Origin: Dehalococcoidia bacterium
GTDB lineage: Bacteria; Chloroflexota; Dehalococcoidia; E44-bin15
Length of the DNA stretch: 64,000 nucleotides
NCBI GenBank assembly: GCA_035528575.1
Contig: DATKYK010000040.1
Location: forward strand, 53,706 to 117,705
Direction: 5' to 3'
Shown: positions 1-8,999 of the stretch, piece after piece
Position numbering within the stretch: the first letter of the stretch is position 1
Layout: each line of letters opens with the position of its first letter
The notes under the pieces: generated by a model
Databases searched by the model: none
What the model was told of the DNA's origin: nothing
What the model saw: only the letters and a program-made list of their open reading frames with translations
Made by a program: the position numbers and the translations under genes

Positions 1-722
1 GACGCAAATAGTGAACGTAAAACATCTGTTCCCGCAATTGGACTATCAAACGTAAACACGGTTCTCACAGCAGATAATACGTCCGATTCTGCGTATGACG
101 CCCAGTAGGCCGTGACTGCACCGCCAAGGCTATGTGCAACTATGACGATTTCTGGAGTTGACTCTCCACCCCATGTGTTGATAAGATCACGGATCTGTTC
201 GTCGAGAGCGTTGGCAGAATCCTTTAGGTGCTGCTTCGTGTCATCGTCGGTATATTCTGCATCCCCACCATCGTAGCCACCGGAACTCTTATAGCAGAAA
301 TACGCGGGATAGTACGACTCGAATTCACTTTGGAGTTCTGAGGGGAACGTGTCAGTTACCCGTTCCTCTGCAGTCCACTCCCCTGACAAAAGAATGATAC
401 CTGGCATATACAGTACATATCCTACCTTTGGTGATGGGCTAGGCGATGGCGATGGGCTAGGCGAAGACGTCAGTAAGTTCCAGCTCCCCACGTCGCACTG
501 GCCATAGCCGTTGTCTCCCACGGCGACCACGGTGCCGTCGGACCTGAGCCCCACCGTGTGCGTGTCACTTGCGGCCACCATGGCACTGCCAACATCTGCT
601 CTGGCTTCCCTATTACTAAACACACTATGAAGAGCGGGTATGGCTGTACTGACCAATATGAATATGACCAACACCAGCGTAATAATGGCCTTACGACAAT
701 AACTAGGGGGCTTACAGTTCAT
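1..722 (-). CDS. Secreted alpha/beta hydrolase (lipase-like), C-terminus off the left edge
   Basis: The frame is open from ATG at 722 to the window edge, giving 240 visible residues. Residues about 12-30 are a hydrophobic signal or anchor segment. Residues about 50-85 (motifs HTVGLRSDG and VAVGDNGYGQCDVG) look like one RCC1-type beta-propeller repeat. A run of alternating Ser-Pro follows near residues 90-105. The rest looks like an alpha/beta hydrolase, with a nucleophile elbow AHSLGG whose Ser is residue 198; the Asp and His of the triad lie beyond the edge. A GAGGAG Shine-Dalgarno precedes the ATG by 7 bases. An extracellular esterase or lipase is inferred, substrate unknown. The single RCC1 unit joined by a low-complexity linker to a lipase is unusual. 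Confidence 0.75.
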   Translation of the reverse strand, partial: MNCKPPSYCRKAIITLVLVIFILVSTAIPALHSVFSNREARADVGSAMVAASDTHTVGLRSDGTVVAVGDNGYGQCDVGSWNLLTSSPSPSPSPSPSPKVGYVLYMPGIILLSGEWTAEERVTDTFPSELQSEFESYYPAYFCYKSSGGYDGGDAEYTDDDTKQHLKDSANALDEQIRDLINTWGGESTPEIVIVAHSLGGAVTAYWASYAESDVLSAVRTVFTFDSPIAGTDVLRSLFA

Positions 723-1217
723 ATGGATTCTCCTCATTATCTTGCAACAGGAGCCGAATATCTATAGTTAGTGTGTCTAGATCACTTATGGAAAGTAGGG
801 GAATAATATACCATGGCTCTTTAATCTGTCAATACATATAGAGCAAGCCTGATAGCTCAGAGTGCTGGAACAGGCTATCAGGCTCAGGGATATAGGTTGT
901 GGGCAGCCTCATCGTGCAACAACAGCCATGTGGATGGCCATTATTGCAAATCATATGGGAAGCAAGCGGTCCTCAGGTAGCCCCCTGTAATCTGCTTTGC
1001 TGTGCTCCTCGGTCTGTACCCAATAGGCCAATTTCATCGTGTCCAATCTGAACCAAGAAAGTAATTACTTCATATTCTTTCCCAAAGCATCTTTTGTAAA
1101 GCATAATATTTGTAGCAAGTTTGATTTAGCTTTGAAAATTATCACTTCAGGCAACACCAAAGGACATTTTGTGCAATCTTAGCAATATAGCAGAGCTAGC
1201 ATTTAGAGGGGTGAGCA
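723..1217. other. Intergenic region with promoter space and one hairpin
   Basis: No convincing ORF was found. It holds the divergent upstream regions of the lipase-like gene (minus) and the small ORF at 1218 (plus), and an inverted repeat at 846-884. The second half is AT-rich and shows nothing further I can name. Confidence 0.5.
846..884. repeat. Perfect 11-bp inverted repeat, 17-nt loop
   Basis: AGCCTGATAGC at 846-856 is repeated in inverted form at 874-884. No T-run follows on either strand, so a factor-independent terminator is unlikely. It may be a protein-binding palindrome or an RNA hairpin. The function is unknown. Confidence 0.5.
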
Positions 1218-1439
1218 ATGAGGAAAAGTGGATCAATCAGCATCGATGATCTCTGGCGTAAGGGGCCTTTAGGCGTTGTAACGGCTTGTAAAGAGGAGAT
1301 ATTTGGTCTCAAAGGGTCTTTACTGGCGACATGTCGTCAGAGCGGGCTTGGCTTAGACGCCTGGAAGGAAGCGCTGAGGTTAACTCTCGAGGAGCTAAAG
1401 AGTATAAGAAGACGAAATAAGAGGGATGACCAATTATAG
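1218..1439 (+). CDS. Small hypothetical protein, 73 aa
   Basis: I do not recognise this protein. The ATG follows GAGGGGTGAGCA, a usable Shine-Dalgarno at normal spacing. The product has a central Gly/Leu region and ends in a basic helix (KSIRRRNKRDD). It shows no signal peptide, membrane segment or metal-binding motif. It stands alone between the lipase-like gene and the convergent glycyl radical enzyme gene. It could be a chance ORF. Confidence 0.35.
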   Translation: MRKSGSISIDDLWRKGPLGVVTACKEEIFGLKGSLLATCRQSGLGLDAWKEALRLTLEELKSIRRRNKRDDQL

Positions 1440-1699
1440 CTTACAAGAAGCTGTATGCTTTTAATTTTCAGTATTCACTGCACTTTATGGACAACCGTGC
1501 AGTAGATGGCCACAGTATCCGGATGTCGGATAGAGGGTGATTCCGGAGGCGATGGTCTAGTATCCAAACCCTCTAAGAGATTGGTTGCGGAGTCTAGCAC
1601 TGTTATTAAATAGATTCTCCCTGCTGTGCCTTCGATAATGGTAAGACGTTGGAGATGATTAAGGGGGAACCGAAAGATGAGAAAGGGGACGACGTCAAT

Positions 1700-4066
1700 T
1701 TATACCCCAAGTCGTGTCCGGGCGATAATCTCCTGTTTGGCGGCCTCGGGAAGGTCATCGAAATACGCGCAGTAACCCGATACCCGCACTACCAGCCCCG
1801 GGTACTTGCCGGGGTTACGTAGGGCATCCTCCAGCATCTCCGGGTCGAGCACGTTCAGTTGCATCTCCATTCCACCTGAATCGAAAAAGCCCTTCACCAG
1901 AGCGGCCATTATATTCACTCCTCGATCACCGGCGAGGGTATTAGGGTCGAAGCGCAGGTTCAGGGCGTAACCGTTGGGCGCCAGGGTGGAGTCTACGTGA
2001 GCCACCGAGTTGAGCAGTGCAGTGGGCCCCAGTCTGTCACGTCCGTTTGAAGATCCCAGGCTGGCTGCGAACGGTTCCCCGGCACTTCTTCCGCTGGGTA
2101 GAGCGCCCACTCTGCGCCCGAACGCCACGTGACATGTCACCGAGTAGAATCCAGGCACATAGGGGCCTCCACGCGTGTTGCGGTGTCGAGCCAGAGACGA
2201 GTGGAAAATCCGCGCTGCTGTATCGGCATAGCCATCGGATAGCTTATGGTCGTTCCCATACTTGGGGGCGTTGAGCAGCATGGCCTGGATCTCAGGATTA
2301 GAGGCGAAGTTGTCGCGCATTGCCTTAATTATCTGGGACATGGTATATTTGTGGCGCTGGAAAACCACCTCATCGAGGGCTGCCAGTGAATCAGCCACGT
2401 CTGCTACCCCTACCCCCTGTATACCGCTTGAGTTAAACAGGGCTCCCCCCGCAGTAACATCTTCCCCCGACTCAAGGCAGCCATCCACCAGCATGGAGGA
2501 TAGCGGTGTGGGATGGTAATCACGGTTCCCTTTCTCGATTACCTGCAGGTCACCTATCATACGCGCTACCATATAATCCACCTGCACCCGGAAGGCATCA
2601 ACCACCTGGTCGATGCTGGTAAAAGAGGTTGGGTCAGGAGTGGCGGCGCCCACTCGCCGGCGACCCTTGAGTCGCCTCCCACGATTGAGTGCAAGCTCAA
2701 GGCTGAGCGGAAGGTTGAAGAGCGCGGCATCTGTGGAGAAAAAGCTATTACCCGGCAGGGCAAGCTCCACGCATCCCACCACCCCGTAGTTGCGTGCCTC
2801 CTCCAGGGGATAGCCGTGTGAAACGAGGGAGGCTATAGCCGCCTCATCATTGAAGAGCGCAGGCACCCCGTTGCCTTTCATCGCCACTTCCGAGACCCGT
2901 CTGATGTAATCCTGGGAGGAACTGGCGTGAACGCGCGCCTGGTAGTTGGGATCCCGCAGGCCGGACTCCTCCATTACGTCGAGAAAGAGATAGGTGAGAT
3001 CGTTTGCGGCATCATTCCCCTCTCGGTCTATACCGCCTACAATCGCTGCCTGCACCACCAGGAAGCCGCCGTGGTACTGGCTGACCTTCTCCGAGAGGAG
3101 GAAGACGTGCTCGGTCGCCTTGGCAGAGAAGCAGAGCAGAAGCTCGCCAGCCTGCTCCCGGGTGATTCTTCCTTTATCCAGGTCACGCCTGTAGTAGGGA
3201 TAGAGATACTGGTCCATCCTGCCGAATGAGATAGCGGAGTTAAGCCCTTCCAGGTTTACCGCCATATGGGTTAGCCATAGGGACTGCAGGGCTTCGTGGA
3301 AGGTCTCCGCTGGGCCGTGTGGTACCTTGTAGCAAATGCGCGATATTTCGTTGAGCTCGGCGGCGCGCCCGGCATCCTTTTCCTCAGTGGCTAGGCGCTC
3401 GGCCTCCTGTGCCAGACGCCTGGCAAATTCGACCAGACCCTCGCAGCAGATGCGCGATGCCCGGTGGAGGTCCCCTTCTTTTCCCTCCATAGCCTCCAGG
3501 TAACCCTTCACGCCAAGCTTGAGCATCTTTTCATAGTTGGGAAGAAAGTGTCCGATACCACCTGCTTCGTTGATAAGGTAGAACGTAGCATTAAGCTGTT
3601 CTACTACGTAGCGCAGTAATTGTGGGAAGTGCGGAGAGAAGGCCCGAAGGGGCATGTTGCGAACGAGCCAATAAGGGAAGACGCGAAAGAGCAGCTTTAG
3701 GCGGTCGCGCCAGGCGATACGCAGAGGATTGGTCTTCCTCCTACCTATCCATAGCAAGTCGCTGCTTAAAAAAACACTGCTCAGCTCAGGTTGCATAACG
3801 CATGAGATGCGCTGGCTGCCCACATTTCCTACGATCAGCTCTTCAGGATAGATACGCACCAATTTGTGTCTCAAGAGATGGCGTAGGGCCTTAGCCTTGC
3901 GAATCACCATCGGCTCGGCTCGATTGTCATGGTGCCTGAAGTAATCGCTTATGAGGTATGCCCGCTCCGGGCATAGGTAGACCGGTGTGGAGAGCAACTC
4001 CTGCTTTATGCGCTTGAAGCGCTCCGATTCCTTTTTGCCCTCAATGGTTTTTGCAGTTTCTCTCAC
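1700..4066 (-). CDS. Glycyl radical enzyme (pyruvate formate-lyase superfamily), no adjacent activase
   Basis: At 788 aa this is the usual length for the PFL/dehydratase-type glycyl radical family. The radical loop is VVRVSGYCAYF near the C-terminus, with Gly764. The active-site loop reads VVGCVELALPG, with Cys432 and Glu434; the Cys-x-Glu pair is typical of glycerol, diol and choline-lyase type enzymes rather than true PFL, which has Cys-Cys. The enzyme should abstract hydrogen from a small substrate through a thiyl radical, in the cytoplasm, only under anoxia. Activation needs a radical-SAM activase, and none lies within 40 kb on this side; the one at 52166 may serve. The gene is separated from the upstream electron-transfer operon by about 290 bp. 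The substrate cannot be assigned from sequence alone. Confidence 0.85.
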   Translation of the reverse strand: MRETAKTIEGKKESERFKRIKQELLSTPVYLCPERAYLISDYFRHHDNRAEPMVIRKAKALRHLLRHKLVRIYPEELIVGNVGSQRISCVMQPELSSVFLSSDLLWIGRRKTNPLRIAWRDRLKLLFRVFPYWLVRNMPLRAFSPHFPQLLRYVVEQLNATFYLINEAGGIGHFLPNYEKMLKLGVKGYLEAMEGKEGDLHRASRICCEGLVEFARRLAQEAERLATEEKDAGRAAELNEISRICYKVPHGPAETFHEALQSLWLTHMAVNLEGLNSAISFGRMDQYLYPYYRRDLDKGRITREQAGELLLCFSAKATEHVFLLSEKVSQYHGGFLVVQAAIVGGIDREGNDAANDLTYLFLDVMEESGLRDPNYQARVHASSSQDYIRRVSEVAMKGNGVPALFNDEAAIASLVSHGYPLEEARNYGVVGCVELALPGNSFFSTDAALFNLPLSLELALNRGRRLKGRRRVGAATPDPTSFTSIDQVVDAFRVQVDYMVARMIGDLQVIEKGNRDYHPTPLSSMLVDGCLESGEDVTAGGALFNSSGIQGVGVADVADSLAALDEVVFQRHKYTMSQIIKAMRDNFASNPEIQAMLLNAPKYGNDHKLSDGYADTAARIFHSSLARHRNTRGGPYVPGFYSVTCHVAFGRRVGALPSGRSAGEPFAASLGSSNGRDRLGPTALLNSVAHVDSTLAPNGYALNLRFDPNTLAGDRGVNIMAALVKGFFDSGGMEMQLNVLDPEMLEDALRNPGKYPGLVVRVSGYCAYFDDLPEAAKQEIIARTRLGV

Positions 4067-4209
4067 GCCATAACCCTACCTATGCAATTATAACATGCCG
4101 CGGGTTCTCTATGTGTGCGCATTTATAAAGAGAGTATCTGGTATAGCATGTACTGAAATGACTTAGAAAAGTAAGTATAGCAAATTAGACGCTTTATCGG
4201 AAACCGGGG

Positions 4210-4368
4210 ATGAGCTCGCTAGCAATAGGTAAGAACCGGCGGCAGGCCTGCGGTGTGCGTGAGCAAAAGGATGAATGCCCTTATCTGGTCGGGGACTGCG
4301 GCTCAGACGCCGGGATATACAGATACTACCGCTGCAAAGGAGAGTGCTTGTATCAGCCCCGCTGGTAG
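4210..4368 (+). CDS. Candidate 52-residue cysteine-rich small protein
   Basis: Reading the plus strand between the two minus-strand genes gives ATG at 4210 and TAG at 4366-4368. The C-terminal half has five regularly spaced cysteines (ECPYLV, GDCGSD, YRCKGECLY), as in small zinc-ribbon or Fe-S peptides. It converges on the FixX-like gene and overlaps its last 16 bases. A CGGGG stretch directly precedes the ATG, so the Shine-Dalgarno is poor. Translation is uncertain; the cysteine pattern is the main reason to list it. Confidence 0.4.
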   Translation: MSSLAIGKNRRQACGVREQKDECPYLVGDCGSDAGIYRYYRCKGECLYQPRW

Positions 4369-4631
4369 ACGATCCCGTATCCACCTGGAGGGAAGGTGAA
4401 ATCGATGGCGTCGTAATCGCATACGGCATAGCACGATGCACACTCGGTACAGAATTTCTTGTAGGCTTTTTCTAGTATTGCCTTGCCGTCTCGGATCTTC
4501 CACAGGTTCATACCACAGATTATCACGCAGTTCTTGCACCCTACGCACTTTTCATGATCGACCGAGATAAAATCTACCGGCGACTCGATCACTGTCACCA
4601 GGTCTCTCTTTTCTATCGAATACTTCTCCAT
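4353..4631 (-). CDS. fixX: FixX-like ferredoxin, partner of FixC-like flavoprotein
   Basis: This 92-residue protein has CVGCKNCVIICG and later CTECASCYAVCD, a ferredoxin-like arrangement of FixX/ETF:quinone oxidoreductase small subunits. It begins 2 bases after the stop of the FixC-like gene, so the two are translationally coupled and probably form one complex. In the Fix/ETF-QO family this subunit passes electrons from ETF or the flavoprotein to quinone. Here the acceptor is unknown. It is the last gene of the electron-transfer operon that begins at 11279. Confidence 0.8.
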   Translation of the reverse strand: MEKYSIEKRDLVTVIESPVDFISVDHEKCVGCKNCVIICGMNLWKIRDGKAILEKAYKKFCTECASCYAVCDYDAIDFTFPPGGYGIVYQRG

Positions 4632-4633
4632 GA

Positions 4634-6025
4634 TTACTCTCCTCCTGCAGGTGGCTGCATCATACCCTTCAGCATGGGGGCCATCATCTTGGTGCCAGCG
4701 AGGAAACCCTTAATTTTATATCTGGAGGCTTCTTCGGCTATAGGGAAGTAATAGCGCGACATGAAAAGCAGTTGCGGTATCATGTCCACCATAATCGCCG
4801 GTACTCGCAACATGCCATGTGCATGTGGTTCGGCAAAGGTCAGCATACCGTAGAACATGGCATCGGCAAGGTTGTCGAAGAGGTCAAAGAAGGTCTGTGA
4901 CGTCCATGCAGCAAAAAAGTCTCTAAGCACGGTGCCGGATGTAAAATCGACACCCACTGGCGATGCCTTCAGTTCCTCCATGTATTGTTTGAAGTATTCC
5001 TTGGAGAAATCACTATCCTGGTGAGCTCGCACTGCAACCTGGGCGGCAAGCCGCGACGAATACATTGCCTGCCACACGCCCTCAGCCATGAACGGCTCCG
5101 GCACTCCTGCGGCGTCCCCGGTAAGCATCAGACCACCGCTGTAGATCCTTTCATTGAACGTCTTTAACCACGGTAGGAAGTGTAGCTGGAACTCGCGAGG
5201 ATGGGCACGAGTGGCTTTGATCAGGCGCTGAATGAAATCAAGTTGAACATTATCTATCACTGATCTGGTTGATAGGTTTCGGCCTGCGTCGATTTCGCTC
5301 TGTAGCGTCTTCGCTGGGCGGGAGCCGATGTGAAATCCGTCCCGGCAGATAGTGCAGTATCCGCCGCGGTCTGGGCCCATAAATATATGGACATTGGTGT
5401 CGCCGCAATATTCGGCAAGACGCTCCGGATCTGCCTCGAAGTCTACAGTGGAAAGTACGGTTATCTGGTCTTTATCCCATCTCTTTCGAATCCCAGCCTT
5501 ATTGGCCATTAGGGAGTGCGCGCCGTCGGCCGCGATGACCACCGGCGCACGGTACTCGTTTCCATGATGGTCAACTACACCGACAATGTTCTGCCCATCT
5601 TTGATTACGTCATGCGCCAGGGTGGCGAGCTTGAGCTCCGCACCGGCCGAGGTGGCTTTGTCCGCCATCCACTGGTCGAACTCAGGCCGGTACATTATCT
5701 GCACCATGTATTCGCTGGCCTGGGGATAGCTGTTACGCTTTGGAGGAGTCAGACCCCAGGTTAAGCGATCAGAGTTGGATGGCGTGGGCTCGACTATATG
5801 CATCACTCCGAACTTGGTCGGCCACAACGATGGTACGTCCAGATCCTTAATGTAATCGAAATCCCGAGCGGCCTTAGGCGCGAGGCCAAAACCAGACGAG
5901 TTTTTTTCGCCGCAGAAGCGTCCCCGCTCGAGGATGACCACCTTAAGACCGGCATCCGCTGCTTCCTTGGCAGCAGCACTTCCTCCCGGTCCGCCGCCCA
6001 CTACTATCAAATCATAGTTACTCAT
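4634..6025 (-). CDS. fixC: FixC-like FAD dehydrogenase (ETF:quinone oxidoreductase / geranylgeranyl reductase family)
   Basis: The 463-residue protein opens with a Rossmann FAD motif (VGGGPGGSAAAKEAADAG, residues about 8-25) and a downstream GD-box (LTGDAAGVPEP), both typical of the FixC/GGR fold. The substrate-binding half has no clear membrane span. Together with FixX it should accept electrons from an ETF and deliver them to a quinone or membrane partner. Its place at the end of an operon headed by EtfB supports that role. Alternative readings as a geranylgeranyl reductase are less likely given the FixX neighbour. Confidence 0.8.
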   Translation of the reverse strand: MSNYDLIVVGGGPGGSAAAKEAADAGLKVVILERGRFCGEKNSSGFGLAPKAARDFDYIKDLDVPSLWPTKFGVMHIVEPTPSNSDRLTWGLTPPKRNSYPQASEYMVQIMYRPEFDQWMADKATSAGAELKLATLAHDVIKDGQNIVGVVDHHGNEYRAPVVIAADGAHSLMANKAGIRKRWDKDQITVLSTVDFEADPERLAEYCGDTNVHIFMGPDRGGYCTICRDGFHIGSRPAKTLQSEIDAGRNLSTRSVIDNVQLDFIQRLIKATRAHPREFQLHFLPWLKTFNERIYSGGLMLTGDAAGVPEPFMAEGVWQAMYSSRLAAQVAVRAHQDSDFSKEYFKQYMEELKASPVGVDFTSGTVLRDFFAAWTSQTFFDLFDNLADAMFYGMLTFAEPHAHGMLRVPAIMVDMIPQLLFMSRYYFPIAEEASRYKIKGFLAGTKMMAPMLKGMMQPPAGGE

Positions 6026-6096
6026 TTGGCCTCCTTCCCTGAGTTGCGGAATTGATAGATACTAGGGATGTAGTTTGAAGCTTCATTGCACCTCCT

Positions 6097-7662
6097 TTAT
6101 TCATCCGGTGATATGTAAGCAGTAGGATCGCACGTATTGTTTGGATCCAGCTGCTTTTTGATCTCGCGCAACCACGCATCATAATTAAAGCACGCAGGCC
6201 CGAACACGCCGTGCTTGCCCGTCCCCACTTGCGATATCTGGAAAATGGGCGAACCCAGCCCCTGTTTCAGGCATGTCTCGTTCGATTCCGCCAAGTACTC
6301 AAGTGCTCCTTGCGCGGATTCACTGTCATGATGGTCATACATAATTAGCACTTCAGTATAAGCTAGATGGCCCTGCTCAAACAATAGGGTCGCGGAATTG
6401 TCGCCCCCGTCGTCCATGATCACGCCCCTCTTGATGTACTTTTCCTTTAGTCCCGCTCCGGCCTTGATCTGGTTTATGGCCAGGTCTACGGTATCCATCG
6501 CTCCGAACGAGGTATTGAAGCCCCCCGCACTACGGAAGCACGAGCGTACAACCGCATCCACCTTGAGCACGGTAATGGCGGTTTGCTCCTGCATCTCCTT
6601 GGTTTCAGACATGGGGGAGACCTGACCGTCAGTCTCCTCCAAAACCTGTGCAAGAACCTTTTGCTGATAATCAAACTCCCGCTCTGAGTTGCCGAAGATC
6701 ACAAACAAGAAGGCATATTTGAGCACCTGCTGCATCATGCCTGATTGCCACATATCAACGTAGTTCTTGCCGGAAGTCATTTGCAAGCCCACGAACGCAG
6801 GGGTCAGCCTGCAGATGAAATAGCCGATCTCCGACTCGCCAAGCTTGTAAGCTGCCTCGGCAAGCTGGTCAAGGCTGGGGAAGCTGAACAGCGAGGCCTT
6901 GAAGAACTGGAGCGGCTCTTTAAGCACGTAGTTGGGAGGGGCGTTCTTCATCTCCAGTTCAGGCGGTCCGTTCCAATGAAACAGCTTGACTGCGCACTTG
7001 GTGAACACCCCCAGCCCTCCCCACGCTCCTTCCCAGCCCCGCATAATCCCCCTCATGCTGGGACCTGGCCCATCGCCACAGAACCAGCCTGCATCCGCTC
7101 CAAGTGATCCTAGCTTGAGTACCTCACCCGTGGGCAGCACCCACTCGACGCCAAGGAGATTGCGGCCGCTGTAGCCCATGCTGAGTCCATCAGGCCCGTA
7201 GCCAACCACTGAAGTTGCGCTGGCAAGTACAGAAGTGTTGGAGCCCGCTCCGATAATGTGGCAGTTGAGCCCCTTCTTCATCGCTTCTACCTGGAGTTGC
7301 ATACAGATCACGTGTGGTTCGACAACCGCAAACATGTTTTTCTCGTCAATCTCAAGAATGCGGTTCATGCGGCGCAAATCCAGTAGTACCGCCCCTTCGA
7401 CTCCTGGCAGGTTGTGGATGCCCCACCCGGTGCTCATGGCCTTGAAGACTATGTGGTGCCTATTGCAGATTTTGGCGACGGCAACCACCTCCTCTGTGCT
7501 CGCAGGCATGAGCACGGCCTCGGGCGAGATGTCGGCCCACACGCCTTTATTGTTACCAAAAGGCTGGTACATGTATGACCTGAGCACTGCCGGGTCACCA
7601 GAGATGTTCTCCGGTCCTACTACGCTCTCGAATGATTTGTATACTTTTTTGGCAAGGGACAT
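6097..7662 (-). CDS. FAD-linked oxidase, vanillyl-alcohol oxidase / p-cresol methylhydroxylase-like
   Basis: The 521-residue protein has an N-terminal PCMH-type FAD domain (ISPEAVLMPASTEEVV, residues about 45-65; LLDLRRMNRILEID near 110; VVGYGPDGLSMGYSGRNLLG near 170) and a long C-terminal substrate domain, as in VAO/PCMH oxidases. It ends with LDPNNTCDPTAYISPDE, where related proteins have the DPNNILNPG-type tail. GGAGGCGAAC precedes the ATG. It shares an operon with a second, diverged PCMH flavoprotein and an Fe-S protein, so the electron acceptor is likely the Fe-S/ETF chain rather than oxygen. Oxidation of an alcohol or hydroxy-acid is inferred. Confidence 0.75.
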   Translation of the reverse strand: MSLAKKVYKSFESVVGPENISGDPAVLRSYMYQPFGNNKGVWADISPEAVLMPASTEEVVAVAKICNRHHIVFKAMSTGWGIHNLPGVEGAVLLDLRRMNRILEIDEKNMFAVVEPHVICMQLQVEAMKKGLNCHIIGAGSNTSVLASATSVVGYGPDGLSMGYSGRNLLGVEWVLPTGEVLKLGSLGADAGWFCGDGPGPSMRGIMRGWEGAWGGLGVFTKCAVKLFHWNGPPELEMKNAPPNYVLKEPLQFFKASLFSFPSLDQLAEAAYKLGESEIGYFICRLTPAFVGLQMTSGKNYVDMWQSGMMQQVLKYAFLFVIFGNSEREFDYQQKVLAQVLEETDGQVSPMSETKEMQEQTAITVLKVDAVVRSCFRSAGGFNTSFGAMDTVDLAINQIKAGAGLKEKYIKRGVIMDDGGDNSATLLFEQGHLAYTEVLIMYDHHDSESAQGALEYLAESNETCLKQGLGSPIFQISQVGTGKHGVFGPACFNYDAWLREIKKQLDPNNTCDPTAYISPDE

Positions 7663-7692
7663 GTTCGCCTCCTGTTCATCAATGATCCGTTG

Positions 7693-8979
7693 TTATAGCG
7701 CTTGTTTCACAAGTTCCACGATATCGTAGACCATCAGGTGATCGCCAGATTGAGCAATGGCATCCTTAAAATTGCGCTCGCACCAAGGGCAGGCGGTCAC
7801 GATCGCTTCAGCTGCCACTGACTTAGCCTCCTTGATCCGCTCAGATGCAGTCCACAAGGCAAAGTCATCCATGGAAAGCTTGACTCCAGAGCCAGCTCCA
7901 CAGCACCAGGAGTATTCCCTTATCCTCTCCATCTCTACTAGCTCGATCCCCGGAACCCTCCTAATGATGTCGCGGGGAGGTTCGTAGACCCCTTCCCAGC
8001 CCCGATGCACGACCTTTTCTGGCTCCCTCAAGATGAATTGGCCTAGCACCTTTTTCTCCACACCCCTCCAGGGCACGTACTGCTCGGAGTTGCGGCCCAG
8101 GTTACAAGGGTCATGATAGGTGACGCGTGCAGGGATGCTCTTGGAAAGCTGCAGCTTGCCCTCTTTAATTAGCTCATCAAGGATCTGGGTGATGTGCAGC
8201 ACCTCAAACTTCATCTCTTTGCCCAGTAGAGGATACACCGCCTTCATTATTCCAAAGCCACACGCGCAGGAGGTGACCACCCTTTTGGCGCCAGCGGCAT
8301 TCCAGTCATCGATGTTGCTCTCCGCGAACTTGATGAATTCACCCTGGAAGCCCAGTTGAAAGGCCATACTACCACAGCATGTTTCATTGCTGCCCATAAT
8401 GCCCAGGTCGATTCCCGTCTGTTTAAGCAGGGTCACTGCATCCCTGGCTATCGACGACAAATCTGGGTCGTAACAATAGAGACAACCCGCATGATAGATT
8501 ACCTCCGCTTGCCCGCCCTGTGATAGGTCTCTGATGTTCAGGCCCTCGGCCCATTTGGCGCGGTCAGCCTTGGGCTGCATCATGGTATTGTCTTCCTTTC
8601 TCAGACTTTCGATAATCATAAGGTGCTCGGGCAGGAAATTGCCCATACTCACGAGGTGCGCACGGGTGGAGTATATCGACCATAGTACTTCCAGCTCGGA
8701 ATTGTACTTGCACGAAGAATCACACGCGCCGCATGACGTGCAGCGGTAAACTATGTTCAGCAGTTCGTCCGTCACATCATCCAGTTTACCCTCAGCGAGG
8801 GCAAGTCCCAGTGCCATCCTGCCGCCACCAGAATACGAGTAGAAGTTATACCTGGCGATGCTGGGGCAGTTTTGAGAGAATCTCCAACTTTTCATCTGAG
8901 CCAAAGGTGGCCACTTACAGATCGAGCACCTGGCGCACCTCTTCATATCCCCAACGTAGTCATTGAGTTCAAGCAACAT
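7693..8979 (-). CDS. HdrD/GlpC-like CCG-domain Fe-S oxidoreductase
   Basis: The 428-residue protein carries two N-terminal [4Fe-4S] motifs (CARCSICKWPP with a distant NCP; CTSCGACDSSCK near residues 80-91) followed by two CCG domains (NETCCGSMAFQLG and SWCCGAGSG). That is the layout of HdrD, GlpC and LutA-type proteins. These transfer electrons between flavoprotein dehydrogenases and quinone, thiol or ETF partners. It sits between two FAD oxidases, matching the GlcD-GlcF style of glycolate or lactate oxidation complexes. A cytoplasmic location at a membrane or ETF partner is inferred. Confidence 0.85.
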   Translation of the reverse strand: MLLELNDYVGDMKRCARCSICKWPPLAQMKSWRFSQNCPSIARYNFYSYSGGGRMALGLALAEGKLDDVTDELLNIVYRCTSCGACDSSCKYNSELEVLWSIYSTRAHLVSMGNFLPEHLMIIESLRKEDNTMMQPKADRAKWAEGLNIRDLSQGGQAEVIYHAGCLYCYDPDLSSIARDAVTLLKQTGIDLGIMGSNETCCGSMAFQLGFQGEFIKFAESNIDDWNAAGAKRVVTSCACGFGIMKAVYPLLGKEMKFEVLHITQILDELIKEGKLQLSKSIPARVTYHDPCNLGRNSEQYVPWRGVEKKVLGQFILREPEKVVHRGWEGVYEPPRDIIRRVPGIELVEMERIREYSWCCGAGSGVKLSMDDFALWTASERIKEAKSVAAEAIVTACPWCERNFKDAIAQSGDHLMVYDIVELVKQAL

Positions 8980-8999
8980 GTTCTCTCTCCTTTATCATT

